Origin: a virus
DNA: 40,521 nt
Virus record (IMG/VR): IMGVR_UViG_3300032931_000308
Span: 1 to 40,521 of that record
Strand: one strand, 5' to 3'
Position numbers and translations under genes: made by a program. Below, one piece after another: positions 1-8,343 of the stretch. Each line of letters begins with the position of its first letter. Positions within the stretch are counted from its first letter, which is position 1. Under the pieces are notes generated by a model. That model was not told the DNA's origin. It made no database searches and worked only from the letters and a program-made list of their open reading frames with translations.

Positions 1-62
1 ATCAATTTAATGTGTGTACGGTTTGGGCGATCAGCCCCCGTGCCACTTGAGAGCCTAAAAAC

Positions 63-509
63 ATGACAGGACCAATGCCAAAAGACCCGAAAATCAGGCA
101 GCGTAGAAATAAATCGGCTTCACGCGCTCTGCTTCCGGCGGAAATCGCACCCATTGTAAAGGCTCCGCGGCTTCCCAAGCACATGGATGCGAGGGGTTGG
201 CATAACATGGCGCACCAGTGGTGGCGAGATGTGTGGGCCTCGCCCATGCACTTCGAGTTCGTGCGCGGGGATGTGCCCGCCCTATTTCGCCTGATCACGC
301 TGGTGAATAGCTTTTGGTGGGATGGAAAACTGGATGTAGCGAAAGAAATCCGTTTGCTCGAGCGTGAATTTGGCTTGACCCCGCTCAGCCGGCGTCGGTT
401 GGAATGGTCGGTGGTCCAAGCAGAGGAGGCCAAAGACATACACGAACACAAACGCTCGAAGCGTGGCCTCATCCTCGATAACGCAGACCCGCGTGAGGTG
501 CTTCAATGA
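63..509 (+). CDS. Terminase small subunit
   Basis: This 148-residue protein is read as the phage terminase small subunit, which recognises phage DNA at the packaging site and hands it to the large subunit. It has a basic, proline-rich N terminus, a helical middle, and a C-terminal stretch GLTPLSRRRLEW followed by an acidic-basic tail ending DPREVLQ, a pattern common in small terminases of siphoviruses. Its stop overlaps the start of the large subunit by 4 nt, so the two are probably translationally coupled. The first ATG has no clear Shine-Dalgarno site; a second Met four codons later is an alternative start. The functional call is by motif and position. Confidence 0.8.
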   Translation: MTGPMPKDPKIRQRRNKSASRALLPAEIAPIVKAPRLPKHMDARGWHNMAHQWWRDVWASPMHFEFVRGDVPALFRLITLVNSFWWDGKLDVAKEIRLLEREFGLTPLSRRRLEWSVVQAEEAKDIHEHKRSKRGLILDNADPREVLQ

Positions 510-2125
510 GCGTGCTTATGATCCCGCGTGATACCAATGCCTACCCAACCCTGGGGCCGCAGGTTTGCGATTTCATCGAGAGTTACCTCGTTCATGGGCC
601 TGGAGATTTGCGCGGATTGCCGATGGTATTGGATGCCGAAAAGCGGGCGCTCATTTATCGGATGTATGAAGTCTATCCCAAGGACCATCCCCAGGCTGGG
701 CGTCGCCGCTTCAAGCGCTGCGCCCTCAGCCTGCGTAAAGGCAGTGCCAAGACCGAGCTGGCTGCCCTCATTGCAGCCGTGGAGTTGCACCCGGATGGCC
801 CGGTGCGCTGCGATGGCTTTGATGCAGATGGCAACCCAGTCGGGGTAGGAATAATCGATCCTTACATTCCCCTGGTAGCCTACACCGAAGAACAATCAGA
901 TGAGCTGGCCTATGGTGCTCTTAGAATCATCCTGACATACAGCCAGCTCGCGGAAGATTTCGACATCGGCCTGACCCGCATCATGCGCATTGGTGGGGAT
1001 GGCAAAGCGATCAGTCTGGCCACCGCGCCGGATGCCCGCGATGGCGCGCGCACAACCTTCCAGGTGTTTGACGAAACCCACCGGCTGAATATGCCGCGCC
1101 AGAAGATGGCCCATCGGACTATGCTGGCCAATATTCCCAAGCGGCGCAAATCCGACGCCTGGTCGTTAGAGATCACAACCGCACCTGCTCCGGGTGAGAA
1201 TTCGGTGGCCGAAGATACGATGGACTATGCGAGACAGGTGGCGGGGGGTGCCATCCAGGACAGTCGCTTATTTTTCTTCCACCGCCAGGCGAGTGAGGAT
1301 CACGATCTATCTACTCCCGAGGATATTCGCGCGGCGGTTATTGAGGCCTCGGGACCCGTGGCGGAATGGTCGGATATCGATGGGATCTGCGAGCAATTCC
1401 GTGACCCGACATCGGACCTCGCTTATCTGCGCCGGGTATGGCTCAACCAACTTGTACGTGCCAGCGAACGAGCCTTTGATGTGAAACGCTGGGATGCTCT
1501 GGCGGACCCTGATTACCTGCCCGCGGATGGCGCCATGATCACCCTGGGTTTCGATGGGGCGCGCTGGCATGACGCCACTGCCCTGGTGGGCACCGAGATC
1601 GCCACAGGTTTTGAGATGCTCTTGGGACTGTGGGAGAAGCCGGAGAATATTGAGGAATGGGAAGTACCGGCGGATGTGGTGAATGAAGTAGTGGCGGAAG
1701 TCTTCGAGCGTTGGGATGTATGGCGCATGTACTGCGATCCTCCTTATTGGGAAAGCATCGTATCTGAATGGGCAGGGAAGTACGGCGATAAGCGCGTGGT
1801 GGAGTGGTGGACTAACCGCCCTAAACAAATGGCATACGCCATCAAGGCATTTGACACGGCGATCACATCTGGCGATCTGCTGCACGATGGCAACCCGCAC
1901 CTGGCCCGGCACATCGGTAACGCGGTTAGGCGAATATTGAAGCTGCGCGACGAAGAGGGAAAACAATTATTCACTATTTATAAGGAACGTTCTGATAGTC
2001 CCCATAAGATAGATGCAGCTATGGCGGCGATCTTGAGTTGGGAAGCACGTGGCGATGCACTGGCGGCTGGCGTGGGCGTCAGGCGCGAGAGTGTGTATGA
2101 AAGTAGAGGATTGGTTTATGCCTAG
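506..2125 (+). CDS. Terminase large subunit (packaging ATPase and nuclease)
   Basis: This 539-residue protein is the DNA-packaging motor and headful or cos nuclease. A Walker A-like LRKGSAKTE lies near residues 76-84 and a Walker B-like FQVFDE near 185-190. The C-terminal RNase H-fold nuclease shows the acidic residues expected: D350 in LGFDGARW, D411 in MYCDPPYW and D503 in PHKIDAAMA. Its length is typical for the family. It overlaps the small subunit upstream and the next small ORF downstream, so the packaging genes form one translational unit. An HNH nuclease gene at the far end of the window (40094-40486) would sit just upstream in the circular genome, an arrangement seen in HNH-dependent cos packaging. 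Confidence 0.95.
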   Translation: MSVLMIPRDTNAYPTLGPQVCDFIESYLVHGPGDLRGLPMVLDAEKRALIYRMYEVYPKDHPQAGRRRFKRCALSLRKGSAKTELAALIAAVELHPDGPVRCDGFDADGNPVGVGIIDPYIPLVAYTEEQSDELAYGALRIILTYSQLAEDFDIGLTRIMRIGGDGKAISLATAPDARDGARTTFQVFDETHRLNMPRQKMAHRTMLANIPKRRKSDAWSLEITTAPAPGENSVAEDTMDYARQVAGGAIQDSRLFFFHRQASEDHDLSTPEDIRAAVIEASGPVAEWSDIDGICEQFRDPTSDLAYLRRVWLNQLVRASERAFDVKRWDALADPDYLPADGAMITLGFDGARWHDATALVGTEIATGFEMLLGLWEKPENIEEWEVPADVVNEVVAEVFERWDVWRMYCDPPYWESIVSEWAGKYGDKRVVEWWTNRPKQMAYAIKAFDTAITSGDLLHDGNPHLARHIGNAVRRILKLRDEEGKQLFTIYKERSDSPHKIDAAMAAILSWEARGDALAAGVGVRRESVYESRGLVYA

Positions 2126-2348
2126 CTTCTTGGATCGCTTTCGGCCTTATCCCGAGCTCAAGACCGGGATCGTGAACCTGAAATCTGGTTCGTCATTTCG
2201 TGGTGTGGTTTGGAAAGTGGTGGGCGCATTCATGATACTGCGCAATGCGGAGATGCTCCAGGATATGGGCAAGGCCGCCCGGCATGTGGTCGATGGGGAG
2301 GTTGTTGTGAGCCTATCCGAAATTGATTTTATCCAGGTGGTAGGGTAA
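2118..2348 (+). CDS. Small conserved protein between terminase and portal
   Basis: This is a 76-residue protein of unknown function. The start is placed at the ATG inside the end of the terminase gene, giving an 8-nt overlap; longer upstream starts would only read terminase sequence in another frame. Its stop TAA shares an A with the portal start codon (TAATG), so it is translationally coupled on both sides. It begins MPSFLDRFRPYPELKTGIV and looks like a compact beta-strand protein (SGSSFRGVVWKVVGAFMILRNAEML) with no membrane segment. Small beta-barrel-like ORFs often sit here in HK97-type phages, but no role is known to me. Confidence 0.65.
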   Translation: MPSFLDRFRPYPELKTGIVNLKSGSSFRGVVWKVVGAFMILRNAEMLQDMGKAARHVVDGEVVVSLSEIDFIQVVG

Positions 2349-4282
2349 TGTCTACAATTCAGTCACTCGGAACGATTACAAGCCTATACCCGGCCTGGCA
2401 GCCTGGTGTTCTGCGCTATGGCGTGTCGCTGTATGACACATTTACCCATGATTACGCGACTCTCTACCGCACGCAGCCCAACATTAGAACGTGCGTGGAT
2501 TTCCTTGCCCGCAACATTGCCCAGCTCGGCTTGCATGTGTTCCGGCGTGTCTCGGATACTGATCGGCAACGTCTGACCGATCATCCCCTGGCTGTGCTAC
2601 TCTCTAATCCGTCGCAGGCAGCGAGTAAGATAACCCGCTATCGTCTGATGGAAGCCTTGATGAGCGATCTGGGAATCTACTTCGATGCCTATTGGCTCAA
2701 ACTCCGCCAGGATGGGGCGCTTACTGGCTTGCTGCGCATCCCGCCCATTTACGTCACCGTTCTGGGCAGCCTGGTACCCAAAGGTTATGAACTTAACTTG
2801 GGTGGAACGCCCATATCATTGGTCCCCAACGACCTGGTACATATGCGCGGCTATAACCCAGAAAACGCGCTGAGGGGCCTGTCTCCCCTGGAAACATTAC
2901 GGCGTGTGCTGGCTGAGGAATACGAAGCAGGCGAATATCGGGAGCATTTCTGGCAGAACGCCGCACGGCGGGAGGGCGTTATCAAGCGCCCGACAACTGC
3001 GCCGGAGTGGAGCGACACAGCCCGTGAAAGGTTCTTGGCAGACTTCGAAGAGCTGCATTCGGGCGCCAAGAACTCAGGCAAGACGGTCGTACTCGAGGAA
3101 GGCATGGAGTGGCAGGACACCAGCTTCAATGCCCAAGAGAGTGAGTACCTGGCCGGACGCAAATTGACTCGTGAGGAATGCGCACGTGCCTATCACATCC
3201 CGCTCCCGATGGTGGGCATCCTCGACAACGCAACATTTTCCAACATTTCAGAGCAGCATAAAAACCTGTATCAGGATTCACTCGGCCCCTGGTGCGAGAT
3301 GATCCAGGAAGACATCGAGCTGCAATTATTGCCCGAATTTACCGACACGGCCGGTGTGTACGTGGAGTTCAACATCGCCGAGAAGCTGCGCGGCTCGTTC
3401 GAGGAACAGACCACCTCGCTTCAAGCTGCGGTCGGGCGTCCCTGGATGACGGCCAATGAGGCCCGCGCCCGCATGAACCTGCCGTCCCTATCCGGGGATG
3501 CCGATAATCTGGTGACTCCCCTCAATGTTCTGGTCGGTGGCCAGGCCTCGCCGCAGGACAGTGCACCGCCGCCCAAAAGCCTGCAGGCGAAAAGTTATTC
3601 TTCTGAGCATGCCGCATTGCGCGAGCGCCATCAACAGAAATGGGTCGAGGTATTGGCCCACCATTACCGCCGCCAGGAAGCCGCCATTACCAGCCGTGTA
3701 CCTAAGTCGATATCCGGTAACAATAAAACAGATATCGGCGGGGTGTGGTGGGACGACGATCGTTGGAATGACGAGCTGACCGCTGACCTGCTGCGATTGA
3801 ACAACCTGACGGCAACGGCTTGGGCAGATTATATGATCGAGCAGACCAATACAGACATTGAGGACACGCAAGCTTTTCACGATCGCATGCTGCCCTGGCT
3901 CTCTGAACATAGCCGCCGCCAGGCCGTGAATTTCAACACTCAGACCCGCGATGCCGTCTCCGGCGCTTTACGTGAACCGGACGCATTGGATGCGGTGAAG
4001 GGCGTGTTTACAATCGCCGTGACAGTCTGGGCGGTGCGTGAGGCCATCGGCGCAGTAACGACGGCCAGCAATTTCGGCTCTACTGAGGCTGCCAATGCCA
4101 GTAATCTGCGCAGTAAGCGCTGGCGAACAAACAGCCAGAACCCGCGTGAAAGCCATGCGGCCATGAATGGCGAGACAGTTGGCATCCGGGATCTATTTTC
4201 TAATGGTCTGCGCTGGCCAGGCGATCCGAGTGGCAGCGCAGAAGATAACGCGAATTGTCAGTGTTCAGTGGATTTTCTATGA
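2348..4282 (+). CDS. Portal protein fused to a MuF-like head protein
   Basis: This 644-residue protein combines two head proteins. Residues about 35-390 match the HK97-type portal family, which forms the dodecameric DNA gateway at one capsid vertex; recognisable stretches include QPNIRTCVDFLARNIAQL, the segment around LVHMRGYNPENALRGLSPL, and ARAYHIPLPMVGI. After a linker (QASPQDSAPPPKSLQAK) the C-terminal 200 residues end in a MuF-like signature: R-x(3)-H-x(2)-MNGETV, then FSNGLRWPGDP, then a Cys-containing NCQCS end. MuF-like domains are minor capsid proteins normally encoded by a separate gene directly after the portal. No separate MuF gene follows here, which supports a real fusion. Confidence 0.88.
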   Translation: MSTIQSLGTITSLYPAWQPGVLRYGVSLYDTFTHDYATLYRTQPNIRTCVDFLARNIAQLGLHVFRRVSDTDRQRLTDHPLAVLLSNPSQAASKITRYRLMEALMSDLGIYFDAYWLKLRQDGALTGLLRIPPIYVTVLGSLVPKGYELNLGGTPISLVPNDLVHMRGYNPENALRGLSPLETLRRVLAEEYEAGEYREHFWQNAARREGVIKRPTTAPEWSDTARERFLADFEELHSGAKNSGKTVVLEEGMEWQDTSFNAQESEYLAGRKLTREECARAYHIPLPMVGILDNATFSNISEQHKNLYQDSLGPWCEMIQEDIELQLLPEFTDTAGVYVEFNIAEKLRGSFEEQTTSLQAAVGRPWMTANEARARMNLPSLSGDADNLVTPLNVLVGGQASPQDSAPPPKSLQAKSYSSEHAALRERHQQKWVEVLAHHYRRQEAAITSRVPKSISGNNKTDIGGVWWDDDRWNDELTADLLRLNNLTATAWADYMIEQTNTDIEDTQAFHDRMLPWLSEHSRRQAVNFNTQTRDAVSGALREPDALDAVKGVFTIAVTVWAVREAIGAVTTASNFGSTEAANASNLRSKRWRTNSQNPRESHAAMNGETVGIRDLFSNGLRWPGDPSGSAEDNANCQCSVDFL

Positions 4283-4290
4283 GGTGAAAG

Positions 4291-4929
4291 ATGATATTTA
4301 CATTATATCAATACACCAATCGACTGAATGATAAGCGTTATATTGGGGTTACATGTTCCCCCCAAAAGAGATTTCGGCAGCATGCCAAAGGCAGTAGTGG
4401 TGCTAGATTATTTAATAAAGCAGTTCGAAAATATGGTGTTGAATCTTTCAATTTGACAATACTAGCCTTATTTGATGATGTGGCTGCAGCAGCTTATCAC
4501 GAACAGACTGCTATAAAAGCATTCAATACTCTTGCACCTGAAGGATATAACCTCACTTCTGGTGCACCTTTTACCATTTTCGGAGGCCCATTAAGTTCTA
4601 CTAGGCGAATGGCTATAACCGAAACCAATAGAAAGACATGGGCTGATACCGGAATTCGGAAAAATAGGATCGAAGGCCTCCGCAAAATTGGTGCAACAAA
4701 AGATTTCCGAGAACATTGTCGCAAATCAAAGATCGGAAACAAAAGTAAATTAGGACAAAAATATTCTGAGATTACTCGTGCAAGAATTGCCAAGGCTGAA
4801 AAATTATATTGGACTAAGGCAAAAGAAACCAACGGTGATTCTAGAATTGGGAAAAAACATTCACCCGAAACAATAACAAAAATGTCTGAAGCCCGAAAAA
4901 GATATTGGGCCGCCAGAAAGAAGGAATAA
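4291..4929 (+). CDS. GIY-YIG homing endonuclease (copy 1)
   Basis: This 212-residue protein is a free-standing homing endonuclease. The N-terminal GIY-YIG nuclease core reads LYQYTNRLNDKRYIGV with a following Arg and the HEQTAI motif. The C terminus has NUMOD3-type DNA-binding segments, for example GKKHSPETITKMSEARKRYW. It lies between the portal and protease genes with a Shine-Dalgarno GAGGTGAAAG just upstream. Its sequence is much more A+T-rich than the head genes around it, as expected for a recently inserted selfish gene. It is related to the second GIY-YIG protein at 19691-20446; the first 100 residues are clearly similar. It does not interrupt a gene and shows no intron boundaries. Confidence 0.9.
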   Translation: MIFTLYQYTNRLNDKRYIGVTCSPQKRFRQHAKGSSGARLFNKAVRKYGVESFNLTILALFDDVAAAAYHEQTAIKAFNTLAPEGYNLTSGAPFTIFGGPLSSTRRMAITETNRKTWADTGIRKNRIEGLRKIGATKDFREHCRKSKIGNKSKLGQKYSEITRARIAKAEKLYWTKAKETNGDSRIGKKHSPETITKMSEARKRYWAARKKE

Positions 4930-4933
4930 GACT

Positions 4934-5728
4934 GTGAAAACTAAAACTTTCTCTTCACCACTTGAATTAAAGGCGGATGGACAACCCGGCGAGTTTAGGG
5001 CAATCTTTTCTCGTTTCAATGTGATTGATCATGATGGAGATGTCACAATCCCAGGTGCATTCAAGGATGGAGAGGCCATACGCATTTCCTATTGGGGGCA
5101 TCGCTGGCAGGATTTGCCAGTTGGGCGTGGTGTAATCCATCAGGATGATAAAGTTGCTTGGGTGGATGGACAATTCTTCTTGGATACCCTAGCAGGGAAA
5201 GAGACCTATCAAACGGTCAAAAACCTGGGCGATCTTCAGGAATGGTCATATGGTTATGATGTGAATGAGGCCGAAACGGGCCAATTTGAAGATCATGATG
5301 TCCAATTTCTCACTAGTTTGACGGTACATGAAGTTTCACCTGTCATGCTTGGTGCAGGAATTGGAACGGAAACTATTGATATCAAGGGTGCAAAACCATT
5401 CCCAAATGAACATTCATGCCGGCTTCGTCCGCCTTCAGCTTTCCAGGCTGATAGCTTCCGGCGCATCACGCGCGAGCACGAGGGTAAACGATATTCCGTC
5501 ATCATGGGTAAGCTGAAAGATGAAGATACCATGAGCGAGCAGGCTTACCGCTATCCCAAGGAAACCTGGGAAGCAGCCGCAGCCCGCTCGCATTGTAAAG
5601 ATCATGATGGTAATTTCGAGCCGGCATCAGCGTCGTCTCGTATAAATCAACCCGAAGACCAGGCCCCTGCGGGTAAGTCGAGCGAGGTAATCAAAACAAG
5701 AATCGAACTAATTGAATTGGAGGATTAA
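4934..5728 (+). CDS. Prohead protease (HK97 family)
   Basis: This 264-residue protein is the capsid maturation serine protease that removes scaffold regions from the assembling prohead. The start is GTG, directly after the homing endonuclease. The expected catalytic His lies in RISYWGHRW (H56) and the catalytic Ser in QEWSYGYDV (S105), followed by the conserved LTVHEVSPVMLGAG stretch. The C-terminal part has YRYPKETWEAAAARSHC and a DGNFEPA segment, a module often found at protease C termini in phages. The major capsid gene begins 1 nt after the stop. The first 450 bp are more A+T-rich than the last 330 bp, so the gene may be mosaic, perhaps through co-conversion with the neighbouring homing gene. 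Confidence 0.9.
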   Translation: MKTKTFSSPLELKADGQPGEFRAIFSRFNVIDHDGDVTIPGAFKDGEAIRISYWGHRWQDLPVGRGVIHQDDKVAWVDGQFFLDTLAGKETYQTVKNLGDLQEWSYGYDVNEAETGQFEDHDVQFLTSLTVHEVSPVMLGAGIGTETIDIKGAKPFPNEHSCRLRPPSAFQADSFRRITREHEGKRYSVIMGKLKDEDTMSEQAYRYPKETWEAAAARSHCKDHDGNFEPASASSRINQPEDQAPAGKSSEVIKTRIELIELED

Positions 5729-5729
5729 C

Positions 5730-7019
5730 ATGAAGACACTGAAAGAGCTGCAAGAACAGCTAAAGAAATACCTCACCGAAGCCCGCGGCCTATGCGATCT
5801 GGTCGATAAGGAAACCCGCGACTTCTCCGAGGACGAGCGTACCAAAGTCGCCGGGCTGATGGAAGAGGCCCGCAAGACCAAGACCGATATCCAAAAGCTG
5901 CAAAGCGATGAAGCCATGCGCAAGCAGATCATCGATCTGGGTGCCGATCTGGAAGCCGTTGGGGCATCCGGGGAACCTGGCCAAGCCCGCAAGGGCAAGA
6001 CCTTGGGCCAGCGCTTCATCGAAGACCCGGCATGGCAGGCATGGATGAAGCAAGTCGCCCCAGGCGGAATCATCCCGCCGGGCCGCAAGGGCCTTTCTTC
6101 ACCATCCGTGATGGTGAAAGATTTTGGCCTCTTTCGCCAGAAAGAACTGATCACCGGCCTGGCGGATAACAGCGCTGGAGCGTTTGTGAATACGGATATC
6201 ACCGGGATCTACGAGCCGATCGGGCGCTACCCGGTAACGATGCGCGACTTGATCAACGTGCGCACCACCACCAGCGATACGGTGGAGTATGTGCGCCAGA
6301 CCAAGCAAGTCACCGAAGCCGCCCCGACTCCCGAGTCGAACGTCAAATATGTCATCGGCTATCCTGGCGAGATCCCCGGCACGAAGCCGCAGGGCGAAGT
6401 CCATTGGGAGGTCGTGCATGAAACGGTAAAAACCATCGCCGTCTATGTAGGCGCAACCAAGCGCGCACTGGCGGATGTGGGGCAGCTGCGCGGCCTGATC
6501 GATCAGGAGTTACGTGATGACCTGGTGGATGAGCTGGAAACCCAGCTACTCACCGGCAACGGCGTGGGCGAGAACTTCACCGGCCTGATCCAGCAGCCGG
6601 GCACGCTACTTCAGGTGTTCAATACCGATGCTCTGGTCACGGCACGCCAGGCGCTCACCACTCTGCTGGTGATTGGACGATCGATCCCCACCGCCTTTAT
6701 GTTCCACCCGACCGATTGGGAAGCCATCGATCTGCTCCGTGATCTCACCGGGCAGTTCTTGCGTGGCAGTCCTTTCACGTCCGGGCCGAATACCCTGTGG
6801 GGTGTTCCGGTGGTACAGTCGTTCCACGTCGGGGTGGGCACGGCATGGCTCGCCAACTGGCGCAAAGCTGTGTTGTGGGACCGTGAGCAGGCAACGATCA
6901 GCGCCACGGATAGCCACGAGGATTGGTTTATCCGTAACATGATCGCCATCCTAGCAGAAATGCGAGCTGCGTTTGGTCTCATCAGACCCCAGGCATTTAT
7001 TCAAGTGCTGCTGGCGTAA
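5730..7019 (+). CDS. Major capsid protein (HK97 fold)
   Basis: This 429-residue protein is the main shell subunit. The start is chosen at the ATG preceded by GGAGG at 5719-5723; an in-frame start 18 nt earlier lies inside the protease gene. Residues 1-75 form a charged coiled coil (LKELQEQLKKYLTEARGL and onward), the usual delta or scaffold domain removed by the protease upstream. The rest fits the HK97 fold, including a conserved FVNTDITGIYEPIGRYPV segment, the TVEYVRQTKQV strand, an E-loop region and a C-terminal TAWLANWRKAVLWDREQATI. Gene order protease then capsid agrees with the family. Confidence 0.93.
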   Translation: MKTLKELQEQLKKYLTEARGLCDLVDKETRDFSEDERTKVAGLMEEARKTKTDIQKLQSDEAMRKQIIDLGADLEAVGASGEPGQARKGKTLGQRFIEDPAWQAWMKQVAPGGIIPPGRKGLSSPSVMVKDFGLFRQKELITGLADNSAGAFVNTDITGIYEPIGRYPVTMRDLINVRTTTSDTVEYVRQTKQVTEAAPTPESNVKYVIGYPGEIPGTKPQGEVHWEVVHETVKTIAVYVGATKRALADVGQLRGLIDQELRDDLVDELETQLLTGNGVGENFTGLIQQPGTLLQVFNTDALVTARQALTTLLVIGRSIPTAFMFHPTDWEAIDLLRDLTGQFLRGSPFTSGPNTLWGVPVVQSFHVGVGTAWLANWRKAVLWDREQATISATDSHEDWFIRNMIAILAEMRAAFGLIRPQAFIQVLLA

Positions 7020-7081
7020 CCATCCAATATATCCAACTTATCGTGAGGGGTGGTCTCTCCACCCCTCACCCAAGGAAATCA

Positions 7082-7753
7082 ATGCTCGAGCAATCCGCAA
7101 TCATCGCAGATAAGGGCGTGTTGTATGTGGCTTATGGAGACAATGCCCGCGAGCAGGCGCGCGGCAGCATCCAAACCGTGCGCGTGAAAGCCCATGGCCT
7201 GCCCGTGGCTGTAGTGAGCAACACTCCGCTTATGGCTGCCGATCATCAAATCTACCATCCTGAAGCTGATAAGGGCGCGCGCACGCAGAAAACTCAGATG
7301 TACCGACTATCCCCGTTCAAACAGACCCTATTTCTGGACGCCGACACCGAGATGCTTGCCAATCCTGCAGCCGGTTTCGAGCTGTTGAAATATGTAGACC
7401 TGGTGCTGGGTCAGGACATAACCCGCAATTTTGCCGATGATCACTGGAAGCCTCACAATAAGGATGAGGTAGTTGCGACTATCAAACAAATAGGCATTGC
7501 CCAACACATGTATTTTAATAGTGGTGTTATCTTTTTTCGACGCAACGCGCGCGTAGCCGCGCTAATGGATGCCTGGTACGAGGAATGGCAGCGTTGGGGC
7601 ATCCATGACCAGATGGCTCTCCTGCGCGCTATCCATCGCTGCCCCGTGCGGATCGCCCCGATGAGGGCGCCCTGGAATACGCACCGCCAATCCGAAGCAA
7701 AGTTTATTTTTCACAAGCACCGCGCCGCTCGCCGTGAAGGAGCGCCATTATGA
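7082..7753 (+). CDS. Glycosyltransferase-like protein (GT-A fold)
   Basis: This 223-residue protein resembles nucleotide-sugar glycosyltransferases. A Rossmann-like N terminus (GVLYVAYGD) leads to the metal-binding DxD motif in QTLFLDADTEM (residues 86-88). Later segments YFNSGVIFFRR and a WGIHDQMALL stretch match the acceptor-side part of GT-A enzymes that transfer a sugar from a UDP-linked donor. The start is placed at ATG 7082, preceded by AAGGAA; a GTG at 7043 would add 13 residues. The gene opens a four-gene modification cassette inside the head operon, and its stop overlaps the methyltransferase start by 4 nt. The substrate is unknown; a capsid or tail protein or a host glycan are possibilities. 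Confidence 0.75.
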   Translation: MLEQSAIIADKGVLYVAYGDNAREQARGSIQTVRVKAHGLPVAVVSNTPLMAADHQIYHPEADKGARTQKTQMYRLSPFKQTLFLDADTEMLANPAAGFELLKYVDLVLGQDITRNFADDHWKPHNKDEVVATIKQIGIAQHMYFNSGVIFFRRNARVAALMDAWYEEWQRWGIHDQMALLRAIHRCPVRIAPMRAPWNTHRQSEAKFIFHKHRAARREGAPL

Positions 7754-8343
7754 TCATACCTGCCGCGGAAATCAAGCAAGTATTGACGATTGCCAATCAG
7801 ATCCCGGGATTGTACCGTCGTGGCGAGGCCGCTTTCCTCTACCGATTGGCGCGGCGGCGTGGCAATCTGGTTGAGTTGGGATGCTGGATGGGTCGGACAA
7901 CCGCGATCTTATTGCAGGCGGCAGCGGTTTGGGGTGCAGAATTAACCAGTGTAGACGCTTTTACTACCATGCCGAGCCAGCGAAAACGCGCAACGCCAGA
8001 ACAATGGCGAGCCAACCTCAAAGGTATCGGGTTGACACCGCCTGATTTGCTGGCAATGACCACCGATGCAGCCGCGGAAATCTACTCGAATGAGCTGACA
8101 ATCTCGCTGCTTTTCATCGATGCGAACCATACCCGAGAGCAGGTAAGCCGCGACCTAGCTAATTGGACACCCCGCATCAAGATCGGTGGCATCGTAGCCC
8201 TCCATGACATGTTTTACCCATCTATTACTGGCGTTTGCCTGGCGGTAGTAGATTGGTGGAGTGCCGCCCGCGACGGGAAGAGCGTGACTTGGAGGTACAT
8301 CGGCCAACGAGATTATACGATTGCATTCCAGAGAGTGCGCTGA
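7750..8343 (+). CDS. Class I SAM-dependent methyltransferase (Methyltransf_24-like)
   Basis: This 197-residue protein carries the class I methyltransferase signature. The SAM-binding glycine loop is VELGCWMGRT (residues 41-50), an acidic strand end is TSVDAF (about 67-71), and the later LLFIDANHTREQV followed by GGIVALHDM is typical of the Methyltransf_24 group that methylates small molecules or sugars. It starts with a 4-nt overlap on the glycosyltransferase gene and ends with an ATGA overlap on the fusion gene downstream, so the cassette is translated as a unit. The likely role is O-methylation of a sugar added by the neighbouring enzymes; this is inferred from context. Confidence 0.78.
   Translation: MIIPAAEIKQVLTIANQIPGLYRRGEAAFLYRLARRRGNLVELGCWMGRTTAILLQAAAVWGAELTSVDAFTTMPSQRKRATPEQWRANLKGIGLTPPDLLAMTTDAAAEIYSNELTISLLFIDANHTREQVSRDLANWTPRIKIGGIVALHDMFYPSITGVCLAVVDWWSAARDGKSVTWRYIGQRDYTIAFQRVR

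Noticed and set aside
4291-4929. Group I intron carrying the GIY-YIG gene
   Set aside because: The portal and protease genes on either side are both complete, so nothing is split, and no intron core is visible.
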